The notes: a model not told the origin generated them from the sequence alone. A DNA stretch of 64,000 bases from Pseudogemmobacter hezensis (GCF_013155295.1 NZ_JABJXT010000008.1:124001-188000), one strand, 5' to 3'; counted from the first letter of the stretch, positions 19,104 to 27,791 are shown. Program-made: numbers and translations.

Positions 19104-19429
19104 TACGTTAAAATACCCCCGCTAAAAACCTTCCCCCCTGCTGTCAGGAGAGAGGGCCACTACCTCATATACGCCCCGATAAGCACTGGCAAATCCGTTT
19201 GTAAGCTGCAGAGAATAACCGGGACAGCCCTAATAGCATCCGGTTAAGATAGTCCTGGCGTCAAAGCCCCCCGCAGACGCCATCAAACATGCTGCAGCAG
19301 AAAGATCGGGGGCGATGCCCGTCGCGCCCCTCGCCCCGGTTCGCCCCCGGTCCGTCGCGCCCGGTCCGTCGCGCCCGGTCCGTCGCCCCTGCCCGGCCGT
19401 CATATCGGCCTTCGGATCGGCAAAGATGC
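19104..19429. repeat. Gene-free spacer with 14-bp tandem repeat
   Basis: About 325 bp without a supported gene. It contains three near-perfect copies of CCGGTCCGTCGCGC at 19347-19388 within a very GC-rich tract just beyond the mnmA stop. No terminator is clear. Confidence 0.7.
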
Positions 19430-20569
19430 TCAGTACCCGCGCCAGATCCAGCCGCCGCCAAAGATCCGGCTGCCTTCATTTTCGTAGAAAACGCAGGCCT
19501 GGCCGGGGCTGACGCCATCCTCTGGCTCGATCAGTTCGACCTGGGCCTCGGTTTCCGAGAGCGGCCGGATGATCGCCGGGCGCGGCGCCCGGGTCGAGCG
19601 CACCTTGGCCATCACATGCCATTCGGGCTGGCTGGTCAGCGGCGCGTCGCCCAGCCAGTTGATCTCACGCACCGGGATGACCCGGGTCGAAAGCGCCTCT
19701 TTCGGCCCCACGATCACCTGGCGCTTGTCCGCATCCAGCTTCACCACATAAAGCGGCTCTCCGAGGCCACCGATGCCCAGGCCCTTGCGCTGACCGATGG
19801 TGTAATGGATCACGCCGCGATGCTCACCGAGGACCCGCCCCGAAAGATCGACGATCTCGCCGGGCGAGGCCGCATCGGGGCGCAGCTTCTCGATCACGCT
19901 GGCATAATTGCCATTCGGCACGAAGCAGATGTCCTGGCTGTCGGGCTTATCCGCGACCGGCAGGCCGTATTTCGCGGCCAGCGCACGGGTTTCCGCCTTG
20001 GACTGCAGATGCCCCAGCGGGAAGCGCAGGTAAGACAGCTGCTCTGGCGTGGTCGAGAACAGGAAATAGCTTTGGTCGCGGGCGGCATCGGCGGCTGAGT
20101 GCAGCTCTGGCCCGCCATTGCCCAGCTTGCGCTGGATATAATGGCCGGTCGCCATGCAATCGGCATCCAGCTCTTTGGCAGTCGCCAGCAGATCCTTGAA
20201 CTTCACCCGCTCGTTGCAGCGGATACAGGGCACCGGGGTCGCGCCGGCCAGATAGGCCTCGGCGAATTCCTCGATAACCGCCTCGCGGAAGGTGTTCTCG
20301 TAATCCAGCACGTAATGCGGAAAGCCCATCGCCTCGGCCACGCGCCTTGCGTCATGGATGTCGCGGCCCGCACAGCAGGCGCCCTTTTTCGCCAGCGCCG
20401 CCCCGTGGTCATAAAGCTGCAGCGTGACGCCGACAACATCATAGCCCTCTTCCTTCAGCTGGGCCGCCACGACCGAGCTGTCGACGCCGCCGGACATGGC
20501 GACAACGACACGGGTGTCTTTCGGGGCCCGGGCAAAGCCGAGCGAGTTAAGGCTGGTATCAAAGGGCAT
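19430..20569 (-). CDS. mnmA: tRNA 2-thiouridylase MnmA
   Basis: 379-residue enzyme that thiolates U34 of tRNA-Lys/Glu/Gln. The PP-loop SGGVDSS (about residues 26-32), the catalytic Cys in [11 protein letters not shown] and the second catalytic Cys in [11 protein letters not shown] are all present, as is [14 protein letters not shown] 20569 (MPFDTSLN) is preferred to a GTG at 20578; neither has a strong ribosome site. It is divergent from sciP. Confidence 0.95.
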   Translation of the reverse strand: MPFDTSLNSLGFARAPKDTRVVVAMSGGVDSSVVAAQLKEEGYDVVGVTLQLYDHGAALAKKGACCAGRDIHDARRVAEAMGFPHYVLDYENTFREAVIEEFAEAYLAGATPVPCIRCNERVKFKDLLATAKELDADCMATGHYIQRKLGNGGPELHSAADAARDQSYFLFSTTPEQLSYLRFPLGHLQSKAETRALAAKYGLPVADKPDSQDICFVPNGNYASVIEKLRPDAASPGEIVDLSGRVLGEHRGVIHYTIGQRKGLGIGGLGEPLYVVKLDADKRQVIVGPKEALSTRVIPVREINWLGDAPLTSQPEWHVMAKVRSTRAPRPAIIRPLSETEAQVELIEPEDGVSPGQACVFYENEGSRIFGGGWIWRGY

Positions 20570-20696
20570 GAGGGTCACCGATCCGGGATATGCCGGAATA
20601 TATGAAAATCTTCCATACTCTCAAGGGCGCGGTTCAGCAATGTTTAAGCGTAACGCGTCAGGCTGGGGTCTGTAACCCTGTTGAACGGAAACCGCG

Positions 20697-20975
20697 ATGT
20701 ATCTCAGACGTGTTGACGGGCCTCGTCAGGTGACCTTGCCGGATGGCTCGATCCTGACCCGTGCCGACCTTCCCGCGCCCGAAACCCGGCGATGGGTGGC
20801 CAGCCGCAAGGCGCTGGTCGTTCGTGCCGTCGTTTATGGCCTGATCACCACCGAAGAGGCACGCGAACGCTATGCCCTTTCGGAAGAGGAATTCGGCCTT
20901 TGGTGCGAGGCCGTCGAAAAACATGGCGAGAAGGCCCTGAAGGTCACCTCAATTCAAAAATTCAGACAACTTTAG
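20697..20975 (+). CDS. sciP: SciP-like CtrA inhibitor (DUF1153)
   Basis: 92-residue DUF1153 protein. It starts MYLRRVDGPRQVTLPDGSILTRADLP and has the HTH-like RWVASRKALVVRAV...GLITTEEARERYALS. In Caulobacter SciP binds CtrA and represses its promoters. Immediately upstream of ctrA here, so regulator and target are linked. Confidence 0.88.
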   Translation: MYLRRVDGPRQVTLPDGSILTRADLPAPETRRWVASRKALVVRAVVYGLITTEEARERYALSEEEFGLWCEAVEKHGEKALKVTSIQKFRQL

Positions 20976-21011
20976 ATTGCATTGAGAAATCGGTCTGCCA
21001 CTGTGGGAAAA

Positions 21012-21026
21012 GTAACCCTGCCTTAA
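21012..21026 (+). promoter_or_regulatory. CtrA-type box upstream of ctrA
   Basis: GTAA-N7-TTAA (21012-21015 and 21023-21026) matches the CtrA consensus TTAA-N7-TTAA with one mismatch, 60 nt before the ctrA start; another GTTAAC is at 21045-21050. It suggests autoregulation of ctrA. Confidence 0.5.
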
Positions 21027-21086
21027 CCAGTGGCTGGCAGTCTCGTTAACGAAGAAGCCTGACAGCCCGGACCGGAGATTTCAAAT

Positions 21087-21800
21087 ATGCGTATTTTGCT
21101 TGTCGAAGATGACCCTACCACCTCGCGCAGCATCGAGCTGATGCTGACCCATGCCAATCTGAACGTCTATTGCACCGATATGGGCGAGGACGGGATCGAT
21201 CTTGCCCGTCTTTATGACTACGATCTGATTTTGCTTGACCTGAACCTTCCTGACATGAGCGGGCATGAGGTATTGCGCCAGATCCGCCTGTCGCGGGTTG
21301 AGACGCCCATTCTTATCCTTTCCGGCTCTGACGATACCGAAAGCAAGCTGCGCGGCTTTGGCTTTGGGGCAGACGATTATCTGACCAAACCCTTCCACCG
21401 CGAGGAGCTGGTTGCACGGATCCATGCGATTATCCGGCGATCAAAAGGGCACAGCCAGTCGACGATCCGCACCGGCCTTGTCACGGTGAACCTTGATGCA
21501 AAAACTGTTGAGAGTGAAGGCAAAACCATCCACCTGACCGGCAAGGAATACCAGATGCTCGAGCTGCTTTCGCTGCGCAAGGGCACGACGCTGACGAAGG
21601 AAATGTTCCTCAACCATCTTTATGGCGGCATGGATGAGCCAGAGCTGAAAATCATCGACGTATTCATCTGCAAATTGCGCAAAAAGCTGTCCGAAGCCAC
21701 CGGCGGCAACAACTATATCGAAACGGTCTGGGGCCGCGGTTACGTGCTGCGTGACCCCGAACCGCTGGAGGCGGCGGTTGGCGGAACGGCAGTAGCCTAA
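21087..21800 (+). CDS. ctrA: Cell-cycle response regulator CtrA
   Basis: 237-residue OmpR-type regulator. Receiver domain 1-120 with acidic pocket VEDD, phospho-acceptor Asp51 ([10 protein letters not shown]) and TKPF switch Lys; C-terminal winged helix with FICKLRKKL...VWGRGYVLR. Near-identical layout to Rhodobacter/Caulobacter CtrA. In Rhodobacterales it controls motility and gene transfer agent rather than viability. Confidence 0.95.
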   Translation: MRILLVEDDPTTSRSIELMLTHANLNVYCTDMGEDGIDLARLYDYDLILLDLNLPDMSGHEVLRQIRLSRVETPILILSGSDDTESKLRGFGFGADDYLTKPFHREELVARIHAIIRRSKGHSQSTIRTGLVTVNLDAKTVESEGKTIHLTGKEYQMLELLSLRKGTTLTKEMFLNHLYGGMDEPELKIIDVFICKLRKKLSEATGGNNYIETVWGRGYVLRDPEPLEAAVGGTAVA

Positions 21801-21822
21801 GCATTCGTCGCCGCTGTCTTGC

Positions 21823-21875
21823 TGATATAATTCCGCCTTTGGACCCGAAGGCGCGCTTCCGGGGCGGGTTATATC
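21823..21875. other. Imperfect stem-loop after ctrA
   Basis: GATATAA..CCGCC at 21823-21837 can pair with GGCGGGTTATATC at 21863-21875, with an internal GC-rich part. It could be the ctrA terminator, though no T run follows. Confidence 0.35.
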
Positions 21876-22035
21876 ACAGCAGCAGCCCGGCCAGGCAGGC
21901 GGCCCAGTCATGCTGTCGGCCCAGTCAGCGGAGGACAGAACGAAGTGATCGGGGTTCAAGCCTCCGCCAGAGGTTTTGATCGGCCTCATTGTCGCCTTCG
22001 GCACATTGTCGTTTCTGGCGCGTCGCAGCTGGCGA

Positions 22036-22345
22036 CGAGGGCGAGCCTCATACCGTCTCTCGCGCGAAAAAGCGGCTGCTTTCTTCAGAATGTCACGCTC
22101 CACCCGCAGCCGGGCGACCTCTTTCTTCTATCGGCCAGTTCGGCCCGGATCGGCCCATTCCCGGGAAATGCATCAGGCGGTGTTGCAGTCAACTCCCGCA
22201 CCCAGCGGCGCAAAACACTCTCCGCCAGATCGAGGTCACCCGCCGCCTGCGCCACCGCCCCCACCGGCCCGTCATCAGCCTCACGGCATCTGCTTTGAAC
22301 TCGCGACGGCACTTCCGGCTCGTCATATCTGCACTCCAGTTCCAT
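22036..22345 (-). pseudogene. IS3-family transposase OrfA/OrfB remnant
   Basis: Minus-strand frames carry FKADAVRLM, then GPVGAVAQAAGDLDLAESVLRRWVRELT and ERDILKKAAAF, the typical OrfA order, but spread over different frames by at least two frameshifts (one a lost T in AAAFF). About 20 codons resembling an OrfB start (MRLALVA) follow and then decay. Terminal inverted repeats are not identifiable. Rest of 21,880-22,683 shows no gene; a palindrome GGCATGGCGCGCCATGCC is at 22495-22512. Confidence 0.65.
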
Positions 22346-22683
22346 GGTCACGATCTTATCTTCGTGTCCAGGAAACCAGCAGCAACTCATATGTAGCCCC
22401 TTAACCATGGGAAGGTTTCCCGTCTGATCTCCTGGCTGCATCATAAGGCCTTGCGTCAGGGTTTCATTCGCAGCCGCCGCCCTGCTCCGGTGCTGGCATG
22501 GCGCGCCATGCCGCCACTCTCAGGCTGACCAATCAACCTGGGCCGATTACTCTGCTTCGAAATAGTTCATCACAGCCAGAACGACCCGGCGAAGGTCACG
22601 CGTAGCAGCCACGATACACAATTGCAGAGCGATCAGCCCCGTGTTAGGAAACCCGACAGCTATCAGGATGTCGTCAGGACAAA

Positions 22684-22759
22684 GCCCCTATAGCTCAGCT
22701 GGTAGAGCATCTGATTTGTAATCAGAGGGTCGGCGGTTCAAGTCCGTCTGGGGGCACCA
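22684..22759 (+). tRNA. tRNA-Thr(TGT)
   Basis: 76 nt with CCA encoded. Acceptor GCCCCTA pairs with TGGGGGC; D arm contains AGCTCAGCTGGTAGAGC; anticodon loop TTTGTAA gives TGT (codon ACA); T arm holds GGTTCAAGTCC. It is the integration site of the prophage; its 3' 49 nt are duplicated at 61605. Confidence 0.95.
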
Positions 22760-22765
22760 TAAAAT
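22711..22765 (+). repeat. attL, 55-bp core repeat
   Basis: Bases 22711-22765 (anticodon loop to 6 nt past CCA) are identical to 61605-61659. The crossover preserves the tRNA at this side. Confidence 0.95.
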
Positions 22766-22780
22766 CAAACACTTAGACGC

Positions 22781-22809
22781 AAAAAGCCCCGCCCATTCGG
22801 CGGGGTTTT
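22781..22809 (+). terminator. tRNA-Thr terminator (phage-provided)
   Basis: GC-rich stem AGCCCCGCC/GGCGGGGTT with a CATTC loop and TTTT after it, 22 nt past the tRNA; it lies inside the prophage, so the phage replaces the tRNA's native 3' context. Confidence 0.8.
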
Positions 22810-22815
22810 GCTTTG

Positions 22816-22856
22816 GGGGAACACCGGGGGAACAGCCTCACGCCGCCAGGGGAACA
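22816..22856 (+). repeat. Left-arm GGGGAACA repeats (3 copies)
   Basis: GGGGAACA at 22816, 22827 and 22849. The same octamer occurs twice at the other end (61457, 61469). Spacing of about one helical turn fits arm-type binding sites of a tyrosine integrase or excisionase. Confidence 0.55.
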
Positions 22857-23043
22857 CCCGCCAGAATCACCACCACACCGCATAGAAGCGGGCGCCGGTG
22901 AGGCGCATCTGCTCATAGTTCAGTCTGACGTTAGAGCGGCGAACACTGCCCATGCCGATCCCTGCCGAGTGCGGCATCCCTGACATGGCCCCCGGCCCGC
23001 ACCCATGATAGCCCTGCCGCTCAACAAGAAGGCGAGCAGCACT

Positions 23044-23322
23044 ATGCCTCAGGAAGAGCAGCATTTCACGCAGATTGACGACGACGATATCCGCTTCCTC
23101 AGCACACAGCTGCGAGGTGTGAAGCAGGCCCGGGTCCGGTTCCTCGCAGGAACGCCCGAATTTCAGCTTGAGGTGATCGAGGTGCTGCTGGCGCTCGGCG
23201 TCTCGGCGACCTCTGAACGCATGGGCATGATCGCCCCCTATCCAAAGCGCAGGTTCAGCATCCGCTACAAGGGCGACAGCGCGATCGTTACCGTCGCGCA
23301 GGATGCGGAACTGATGGGGTGA
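23044..23322 (+). CDS. Hypothetical prophage-edge protein
   Basis: 92-residue soluble protein (MPQEEQHFTQIDDDDIRFLSTQLRGV...) starting at 23044 after AAGGCGAG; an ATG 39 nt upstream is an alternative. The central part FLAGTPEFQLEVIEVLLALGVSATSERMG looks like a folded alpha/beta domain. First gene inside attL, on the plus strand unlike the phage core. Function unknown. Confidence 0.5.
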   Translation: MPQEEQHFTQIDDDDIRFLSTQLRGVKQARVRFLAGTPEFQLEVIEVLLALGVSATSERMGMIAPYPKRRFSIRYKGDSAIVTVAQDAELMG

Positions 23323-23635
23323 ACGCCCGTCCACACTGGACAGCGAACTTGTTTCCCAGACCGGAGGTCCCCGGTCTGGCTTGCGGTCCCCAGGTTCGGG
23401 GAGTGCAAATCCCTTTCCCGACGAAGTGGGATTCCCCACTTCCGGGGGATAACTTCCACCGATGGTAGACGTTGTTTTGAGCCAAAAGTGGACGGTCGGG
23501 CACGTCTTATAACTCGCTGAATGGCAGCTTTGTACCGGCAACGCCGAAGAAGACGCCAAGCGTTATCGGGATTGAGGGGCGGGCCTTAGAATAGGCGCGG
23601 ATCATGGTCGGTGTCGAGAAGGCCAGAGCCGCACC

Positions 23636-24074
23636 GTGTCAGATGCCGTGGCTGCACCTGGACAAACCCCGGAACCGGAATCCTCCCGCGGCCTGGCCGA
23701 GCGACTACGGGAGGCCGCGCAGGGGATCGACCGGGGAACGCTGGCCGAGGCGGTAGTGCGGCTGCTGGAAAGCCGAGGAACGCTAGCGGGTGCAGGATGC
23801 CGAACGCCTGAAGGAGCAAGAGCGGCAGCAGGAACAGTTGCGGGAGCGGTAACCGGCACTGCGGGCTTACCCACTGATCCGGCCCGCCGCTCGCCGTGGT
23901 CTACTGTCCCAACTCACGGTCGCCAAAATAGCAGCGTTTGGTGTGAAGGCAGCTCATCCCATTAGCTCAACACATGAAGAATACCCTGGGGGTCTGCTAA
24001 TCAAATCTTCTGTGCTAGGTTTCCTCGAGAATCGAGAGGCAACCGACGCCACCGAAGCTTTGGAGGATCTATGA
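23636..24074 (+). pseudogene. Possible decayed ORF upstream of conversion operon
   Basis: A frame reading RGLAERLREAAQGIDRGTLAEAVVRLLESRGTLA and, after stops or shifts, DAERLKEQERQQEQLRER and KSSVLGFLENREATDATEALEDL, ends in a TGA that overlaps the ATG of the lipoprotein gene (ATGA). The helical, charged character resembles the C-terminus of mobilisation proteins, but I cannot name it. The 750 bp from 23,323 have no intact gene. A CTCGA-GAA-TCGAG dyad at 24024-24036 lies 35 nt before the next gene. Confidence 0.35.
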
Positions 24075-24313
24075 AACGCGCCTACATGCCGCTGATCGCC
24101 GTTCTCACAATATCTGGCTGCCAATCAGCTGCGACTCTAAACGTCTATAGCAACAATATTGTCGGTGTGAGCAGACCGGGGATCAGTGCCAGTTCCTATG
24201 TCACAGAGGATGATTTCGCACTCGCGACGCAGGCATGCCGCACGAGACCCGTGCATGTGGTGGGGCGCTATACCCCAAGCGGTGGCGGTGAATACCTCTT
24301 CCAGTGCCGCTGA
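24071..24313 (+). CDS. Small lipoprotein, conversion operon gene 1
   Basis: 80-residue lipoprotein: lipobox LTISGC puts the acylated Cys at residue 17. Mature part has two more Cys (QACRTRP and LFQCR at the end) that may pair. GGAGG 6 nt before ATG 24071. First of four plus-strand genes encoding envelope proteins; expression from the lysogen is inferred because the phage core is on the other strand. Confidence 0.7.
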   Translation: MKRAYMPLIAVLTISGCQSAATLNVYSNNIVGVSRPGISASSYVTEDDFALATQACRTRPVHVVGRYTPSGGGEYLFQCR

Positions 24314-24359
24314 TACGCTCCCCCTTACAGTGGTGAAACGCCCCAATCACAGGCCAGAA

Positions 24360-25070
24360 ATGCGCAACTATCTCAAACCTGCAATCGCCCTCATCCTTGG
24401 GATTCTGCCCGCATGGGTCTTCATCGGAACCTCGAACCGTCTGGTCGTGAATGGCGATGTCGTTTCGGAGAGTCACTTCAATCTTGGCGGCATCGTGCTC
24501 GCCTTGATCGGGATCGGATTGGCCATAGGCGTCATCAAAGCAAGAACCCATGGTGCCCTTGGCCCCAAGCTGCTGGCGGGCATTGCCGCTGTGGTCTGCG
24601 CCCTGCAGATCCTCCACTCGTCCGAGGTCTTGCGCATCCAGCCGTTGGATTGGCTCTGGCCGGATCGTCATATTCCAAACTCAACTTATACAGGCCTTGC
24701 CGCGGATGAACGCTTCCCGGTTTCCAACCGCTCGAACGAAGGATTCGAAGACTTGATGGTGTTCTTGAAAGACTACATCATCGGGCGGGCACGCCTGCAT
24801 CATGCCTATGCCGAACAGTGCCACGGCGGACGGGATAGGATCGAACTTGCACGGGCTGAGGCGCTCCCGGATCTCTTTTCCGAAGAGATGCGCGCGAAAC
24901 TCAATTCGGGATTGCGGCGGTTCGACGCGGACCCCTTACCGCCCTGTTCGCGCAAGAATTCAATCCATCTGATGGGCAAGATGGCCGATGCCACCAATCG
25001 TGATCTTGATATCTATGATCGGCTTGTGGACGACTACCGCGCCTTCCTTGCCAACTCGCGACCCGACTGA
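24360..25070 (+). CDS. Membrane-anchored hypothetical protein, conversion operon gene 2
   Basis: 236 residues from ATG 24360. Three hydrophobic helices occupy residues 6-100 (YLKPAIALILGILPAWVFIG, GGIVLALIGIGLAIGVI, LLAGIAAVVCALQIL), followed by a soluble domain of about 130 residues with Cys in AEQCHGG and PPCSRKN. A longer open frame upstream overlaps the lipoprotein gene and is not supported. Not recognised. Confidence 0.7.
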   Translation: MRNYLKPAIALILGILPAWVFIGTSNRLVVNGDVVSESHFNLGGIVLALIGIGLAIGVIKARTHGALGPKLLAGIAAVVCALQILHSSEVLRIQPLDWLWPDRHIPNSTYTGLAADERFPVSNRSNEGFEDLMVFLKDYIIGRARLHHAYAEQCHGGRDRIELARAEALPDLFSEEMRAKLNSGLRRFDADPLPPCSRKNSIHLMGKMADATNRDLDIYDRLVDDYRAFLANSRPD

Positions 25071-25105
25071 GCACCTCCGTTTTCGCCCTGATCACAGGAC
25101 TTCTA

Positions 25106-25588
25106 ATGCGTCTTTTGCTCGCCTCCGCCTTGATCCTCTCCGCCAGCGCGGCTCAGGCCCAGTTACGTGAACTGATCGACCCCGAGCGTATCCTCTATGT
25201 GGATCTTCCCCATGGGCAAGTCGAGATCTCGCGCGTCACTGTGGGCGATGCCTATGGCTATTGGGCCCAAACCCCCGGCACGGTCGAAGTGATCCTCGAT
25301 GGCGACAGTATTCCCCAATGGATCGAAACCCATGAGAACAGCGCCTTGCTGCGGCTCTATATGGGCACGGCGGCCTGCGGCGTGATGTATGCTTGGATCA
25401 CACTCGACGAAAACGGGCTGCGCAGCTCGGGCACTTTTGGCACCTGCGCCTATGAGGGCGTTTACGAGGTCACCGAAGAAGGAGCCAGTTATACAATGGA
25501 GAACACACTCGAAGGCGACCCGACGATCACCTATGTGCTCGATCCGGTGAGCGGCCAGGTCAGCAATTTCGATGCACCGTGGAAGTGA
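25106..25588 (+). CDS. Secreted hypothetical protein, conversion operon gene 3
   Basis: 160 residues with a signal peptide (cleavage after SAAQAQ region, about residue 19). Mature domain is beta-rich with a likely disulphide (TAACGVMYAWI and GTFGTCAYEG). AGGAC precedes ATG 25106. 35 nt after gene 2. Function unknown; a periplasmic domain. Confidence 0.7.
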   Translation: MRLLLASALILSASAAQAQLRELIDPERILYVDLPHGQVEISRVTVGDAYGYWAQTPGTVEVILDGDSIPQWIETHENSALLRLYMGTAACGVMYAWITLDENGLRSSGTFGTCAYEGVYEVTEEGASYTMENTLEGDPTITYVLDPVSGQVSNFDAPWK

Positions 25589-25592
25589 GCCG

Positions 25593-26075
25593 ATGATGCC
25601 TTTCAACTTCAAAAGCGCGCGGTTTTGCCTCCTCTTGTCCGCGCTTTCCGCCCCATCCCTCGCCCACGCGAGCGAGCTTTCGGCCTATATAGGCCTGCAC
25701 CCCGCCAACCCACTCAACGGCACCTCCTTTCTCGACGATAAACGGGTGGTGGCACTTGTCGAGGACGCGCTGAGCGATCCTTCTCTGCGCGCTCTTGTGC
25801 TCGCCCAAACCCGCGACCATGCCTTCTCCACGTCCCTTTTCGAAAGTCAGGGGCGGATCGCCTTCAATGCCTATGATCCCTCGCCTGGCAGTATGGACAA
25901 TTGGGGTATCAGTATCGCTGAGGATGGATCGGATGGTGCCGTTTGTCTTGCACTGAACGGCAGCGGTGATTTCTCTCCGCCGGGCGAATGGTATCGCGCG
26001 GGTCAGCTGATCGGCACGAGCCCCGATGGTTGTCCCCAGGATGCAGCCGCGCTTGCACGCGCTTTTGGGGGCTGA
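25593..26075 (+). CDS. Secreted hypothetical protein, conversion operon gene 4
   Basis: 160 residues from ATG 25593, only 4 nt after gene 3, so co-translated. Signal peptide ends near LAHASE. Mature part has two Cys (GAVCLALNG, DGCPQD). The phrase NWGISIAEDGSDGAVCLALNGSGDFSPPG suggests a small beta domain. Not recognised. Followed by a bidirectional terminator at 26188. Confidence 0.7.
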   Translation: MMPFNFKSARFCLLLSALSAPSLAHASELSAYIGLHPANPLNGTSFLDDKRVVALVEDALSDPSLRALVLAQTRDHAFSTSLFESQGRIAFNAYDPSPGSMDNWGISIAEDGSDGAVCLALNGSGDFSPPGEWYRAGQLIGTSPDGCPQDAAALARAFGG

Positions 26076-26187
26076 ACTGGCCCTCGTGGGCCTCGCGCGT
26101 TAAGCTCTTGCGCGAAGGGATCGGCATGTTTGCGCCGAGGCTTAACGGCAGCAATGTCCCGCATAGCTGCCGCCCGCAGAAACGAAA

Positions 26188-26216
26188 TGAGCCGCCCACG
26201 GCATCCCGGGGCGGCT
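26188..26216. terminator. Bidirectional terminator between conversion operon and late operon
   Basis: GAGCCGCCC/GGGCGGCTC-type stem (with one extra base) and a 9-11-nt loop; T-rich on the minus-strand side. It closes the plus-strand operon (stop 26075) and the minus-strand late operon (stop 26275). Confidence 0.65.
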
Positions 26217-26274
26217 CTGAACTTGGACGGCATGTGGGTTTCGTTACAACTCCGCGATTAGCCCCGCGCCGCCC

Positions 26275-26481
26275 CTACCCCGCGCACCCCGCATCCAGCA
26301 GCCGGATCAGCCGCGCCCCGCTCACCACCGCCCGATCATCCGCCGAATCGGCCAGGGCCGCCGCATGCTCTGCCCGCGCCGCACGTGTCCCGTCGCAGAG
26401 CGCGTCACCGCTGGTGCGGGGGCCGATCACGCAGCCAGCGGCGGGCATCATCAGGCACAGCGCCGTGATCATCCTGAACAT
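26275..26481 (-). CDS. Outer-membrane spanin (Rz1-like lipoprotein)
   Basis: 68 residues with lipobox MMPAAGC (Cys17) and a short Ala-rich periplasmic part. It overlaps the 3' end of the upstream small membrane gene in another frame by 77 bp, the usual Rz/Rz1 arrangement. Last gene of the late operon. With Rz it would fuse inner and outer membranes in the last lysis step. Confidence 0.6.
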   Translation of the reverse strand: MFRMITALCLMMPAAGCVIGPRTSGDALCDGTRAARAEHAAALADSADDRAVVSGARLIRLLDAGCAG

Positions 26482-26626
26482 CGGTCATTCTCCCCATGGT
26501 GTCCTGATAGGCGACGGCGTCCTTTGCCGCCGCCTGTTGCCTTGCCCCCGACCTGCCCCGCCACCAGGCGGCCAGCAGCGCCAGCAGCAGGGCGGCGGGC
26601 TTCCACAGCCAGCGCAGCGCGGTCAT
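26405..26626 (-). CDS. Inner-membrane spanin candidate (Rz-like)
   Basis: 73 residues: one N-terminal membrane helix (LWKPAALLLALLAAWW) then a basic/polar periplasmic part (GRSGARQQAAAKDAVAYQDTMG). ATG overlaps the holin stop (ATGA). It is shorter than typical Rz; assignment rests on position and overlap with the lipoprotein gene. Confidence 0.5.
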   Translation of the reverse strand: MTALRWLWKPAALLLALLAAWWRGRSGARQQAAAKDAVAYQDTMGRMTDVQDDHGAVPDDARRWLRDRPPHQR

Positions 26627-26832
26627 TTGCGCCCCCAGCCCCGGATCAGCGCAATCGAGGCCAGCGCCGACGAGATCACCCCGGCCAGCGCCCCGACAGC
26701 GGCATAGAGATTGAACGGGTGAATCGCGAGGTGCCCGGTGGCCGGATCGAAATCGGCCAGCCCGAGCATCGCCAGGATCGCGGCAATGAAGGTGGCGACA
26801 TAGGTCAGGCCCCGGACTAAGTTCCAGTTCAT
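26623..26832 (-). CDS. Holin candidate
   Basis: 69 residues with two membrane helices (YVATFIAAILAMLGLA and LYAAVGALAGVISSALASIALI) and a basic C-terminus (RGWGRK), the class II holin plan. Between endolysin and spanins. The second phage membrane gene at 29547 could share or replace the role. Confidence 0.65.
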   Translation of the reverse strand: MNWNLVRGLTYVATFIAAILAMLGLADFDPATGHLAIHPFNLYAAVGALAGVISSALASIALIRGWGRK

Positions 26833-26834
26833 GA

Positions 26835-27377
26835 TCAGGCTCCTTGTTTGAGAGATTGCAGGCAGAGCGTCTGCTCAGCGGCGCGGCGGTTGGTCAGGCC
26901 CCGGATCACCTTGCCGCCCGCCTTGTCCCACCTGGGCAGTTGATTGCAGGCCCCGCGCCAGTCGCCCGCGTTGGCCCGCTTCGCCAGCGTCGAGCTACAG
27001 GCCGCGCCCGCCCCGACGTTATAGGTCCAGCTGGTCAACATGGCCTGCACGTCTCGCGGCTGCTGGTGAAGCGTCGGGATGCATTTGGCCAGCTGGGCGT
27101 GATAGACTGACAGCGAGGCAATCAGCATATCTGCGCATTGCTGCGACGTGTATTTGTCGCCCTGCTTCACGCCTTTGGTCTCGCCATAGCAGACGGTCCA
27201 GACCGGCGGGCTGGCGATGCGGTCGAGGTAAGCCTCAAGCCGCTCACCTTCCCAGGGGCCGACGAAAGCAGCCGCGGCGATCAGCACGGCGGCGGTGCCC
27301 GTGGCGGCCGAGGATTTCGGGCGGGCAGCAAAAAGCCCCCCGAACCAGGCGAAAAGCCCGGTCAGGAATTTCAACAT
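26835..27377 (-). CDS. GH24 endolysin with N-terminal membrane segment
   Basis: 180-residue muramidase cutting peptidoglycan. The phage lysozyme catalytic pattern is seen in EGERLEAYLDRIASPPVWT with Glu, Asp and Thr in order, then VCYGETKGV and the downstream LTSWTYNVGAGAACSSTL. Residues 1-40 contain two hydrophobic stretches, which suggests a SAR/anchor type release. ATG 27377 follows GGAGAACGAC. A truncated 95%-identical copy is at 63703-63990. Confidence 0.88.
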   Translation of the reverse strand: MLKFLTGLFAWFGGLFAARPKSSAATGTAAVLIAAAAFVGPWEGERLEAYLDRIASPPVWTVCYGETKGVKQGDKYTSQQCADMLIASLSVYHAQLAKCIPTLHQQPRDVQAMLTSWTYNVGAGAACSSTLAKRANAGDWRGACNQLPRWDKAGGKVIRGLTNRRAAEQTLCLQSLKQGA

Positions 27378-27390
27378 GTCGTTCTCCAAT

Positions 27391-27416
27391 GAAAAAGGGC
27401 CCGCAAAAGCGAGCCC
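27391..27416 (-). terminator. Terminator before the endolysin gene
   Basis: Imperfect hairpin GGGCTCGC/GCGGGCCC with TTTTC after it on the minus strand, just upstream of the endolysin ribosome site. It and its flanks resemble 27,890-27,985, a partial duplication. Confidence 0.55.
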
Positions 27417-27614
27417 GTGGGGTGGATGTGAAAACCGGCGCGGCGGCCAGGCGTGATGTGGAAGAGTAACCCACCACCCACGCCCTTCAAGCCCGCGCTG
27501 ATTGGGAATTCCCGAACCGCAGAAGCGTGGCGGGCAAGGTCTTTGGTATAGATCCAAGGGCCGTTAATGTTTCGTTAATCAGTCTCACTCAGGGTGGCGA
27601 GAAGGAGGCGGCCC

Positions 27615-27791
27615 ATGCAGTCGAATGAGTATCTACACGCGCGGATCGTCCAGCTTGAAACGGCGCTGGCCGATTACGTACATCGCTACGGGATGACCGA
27701 ACTTGCCCGGCAAGCCTTCATACCCACTCAGCAGGCCCAGCCCCAGTCGAACGCGACACAGCGACAGAGCGGAGCGAGGCGAGATCCCTAA
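27615..27791 (+). CDS. Small hypothetical protein
   Basis: 58 residues from ATG 27615 after GGAGGCGGCCC. Predicted helical (YLHARIVQLETALADYVHRYGMTELARQAF) with a Gln/Arg-rich tail. On the strand opposite the late genes. Its 3' end overlaps the convergent short minus-strand ORF. Function unknown. Confidence 0.4.
   Translation: MQSNEYLHARIVQLETALADYVHRYGMTELARQAFIPTQQAQPQSNATQRQSGARRDP

Noticed and set aside
22867-23559. 230-residue minus-strand open frame at attL
   Set aside because: It shadows the plus-strand 23044 gene, crosses the spacer with no ribosome site and has atypical composition.
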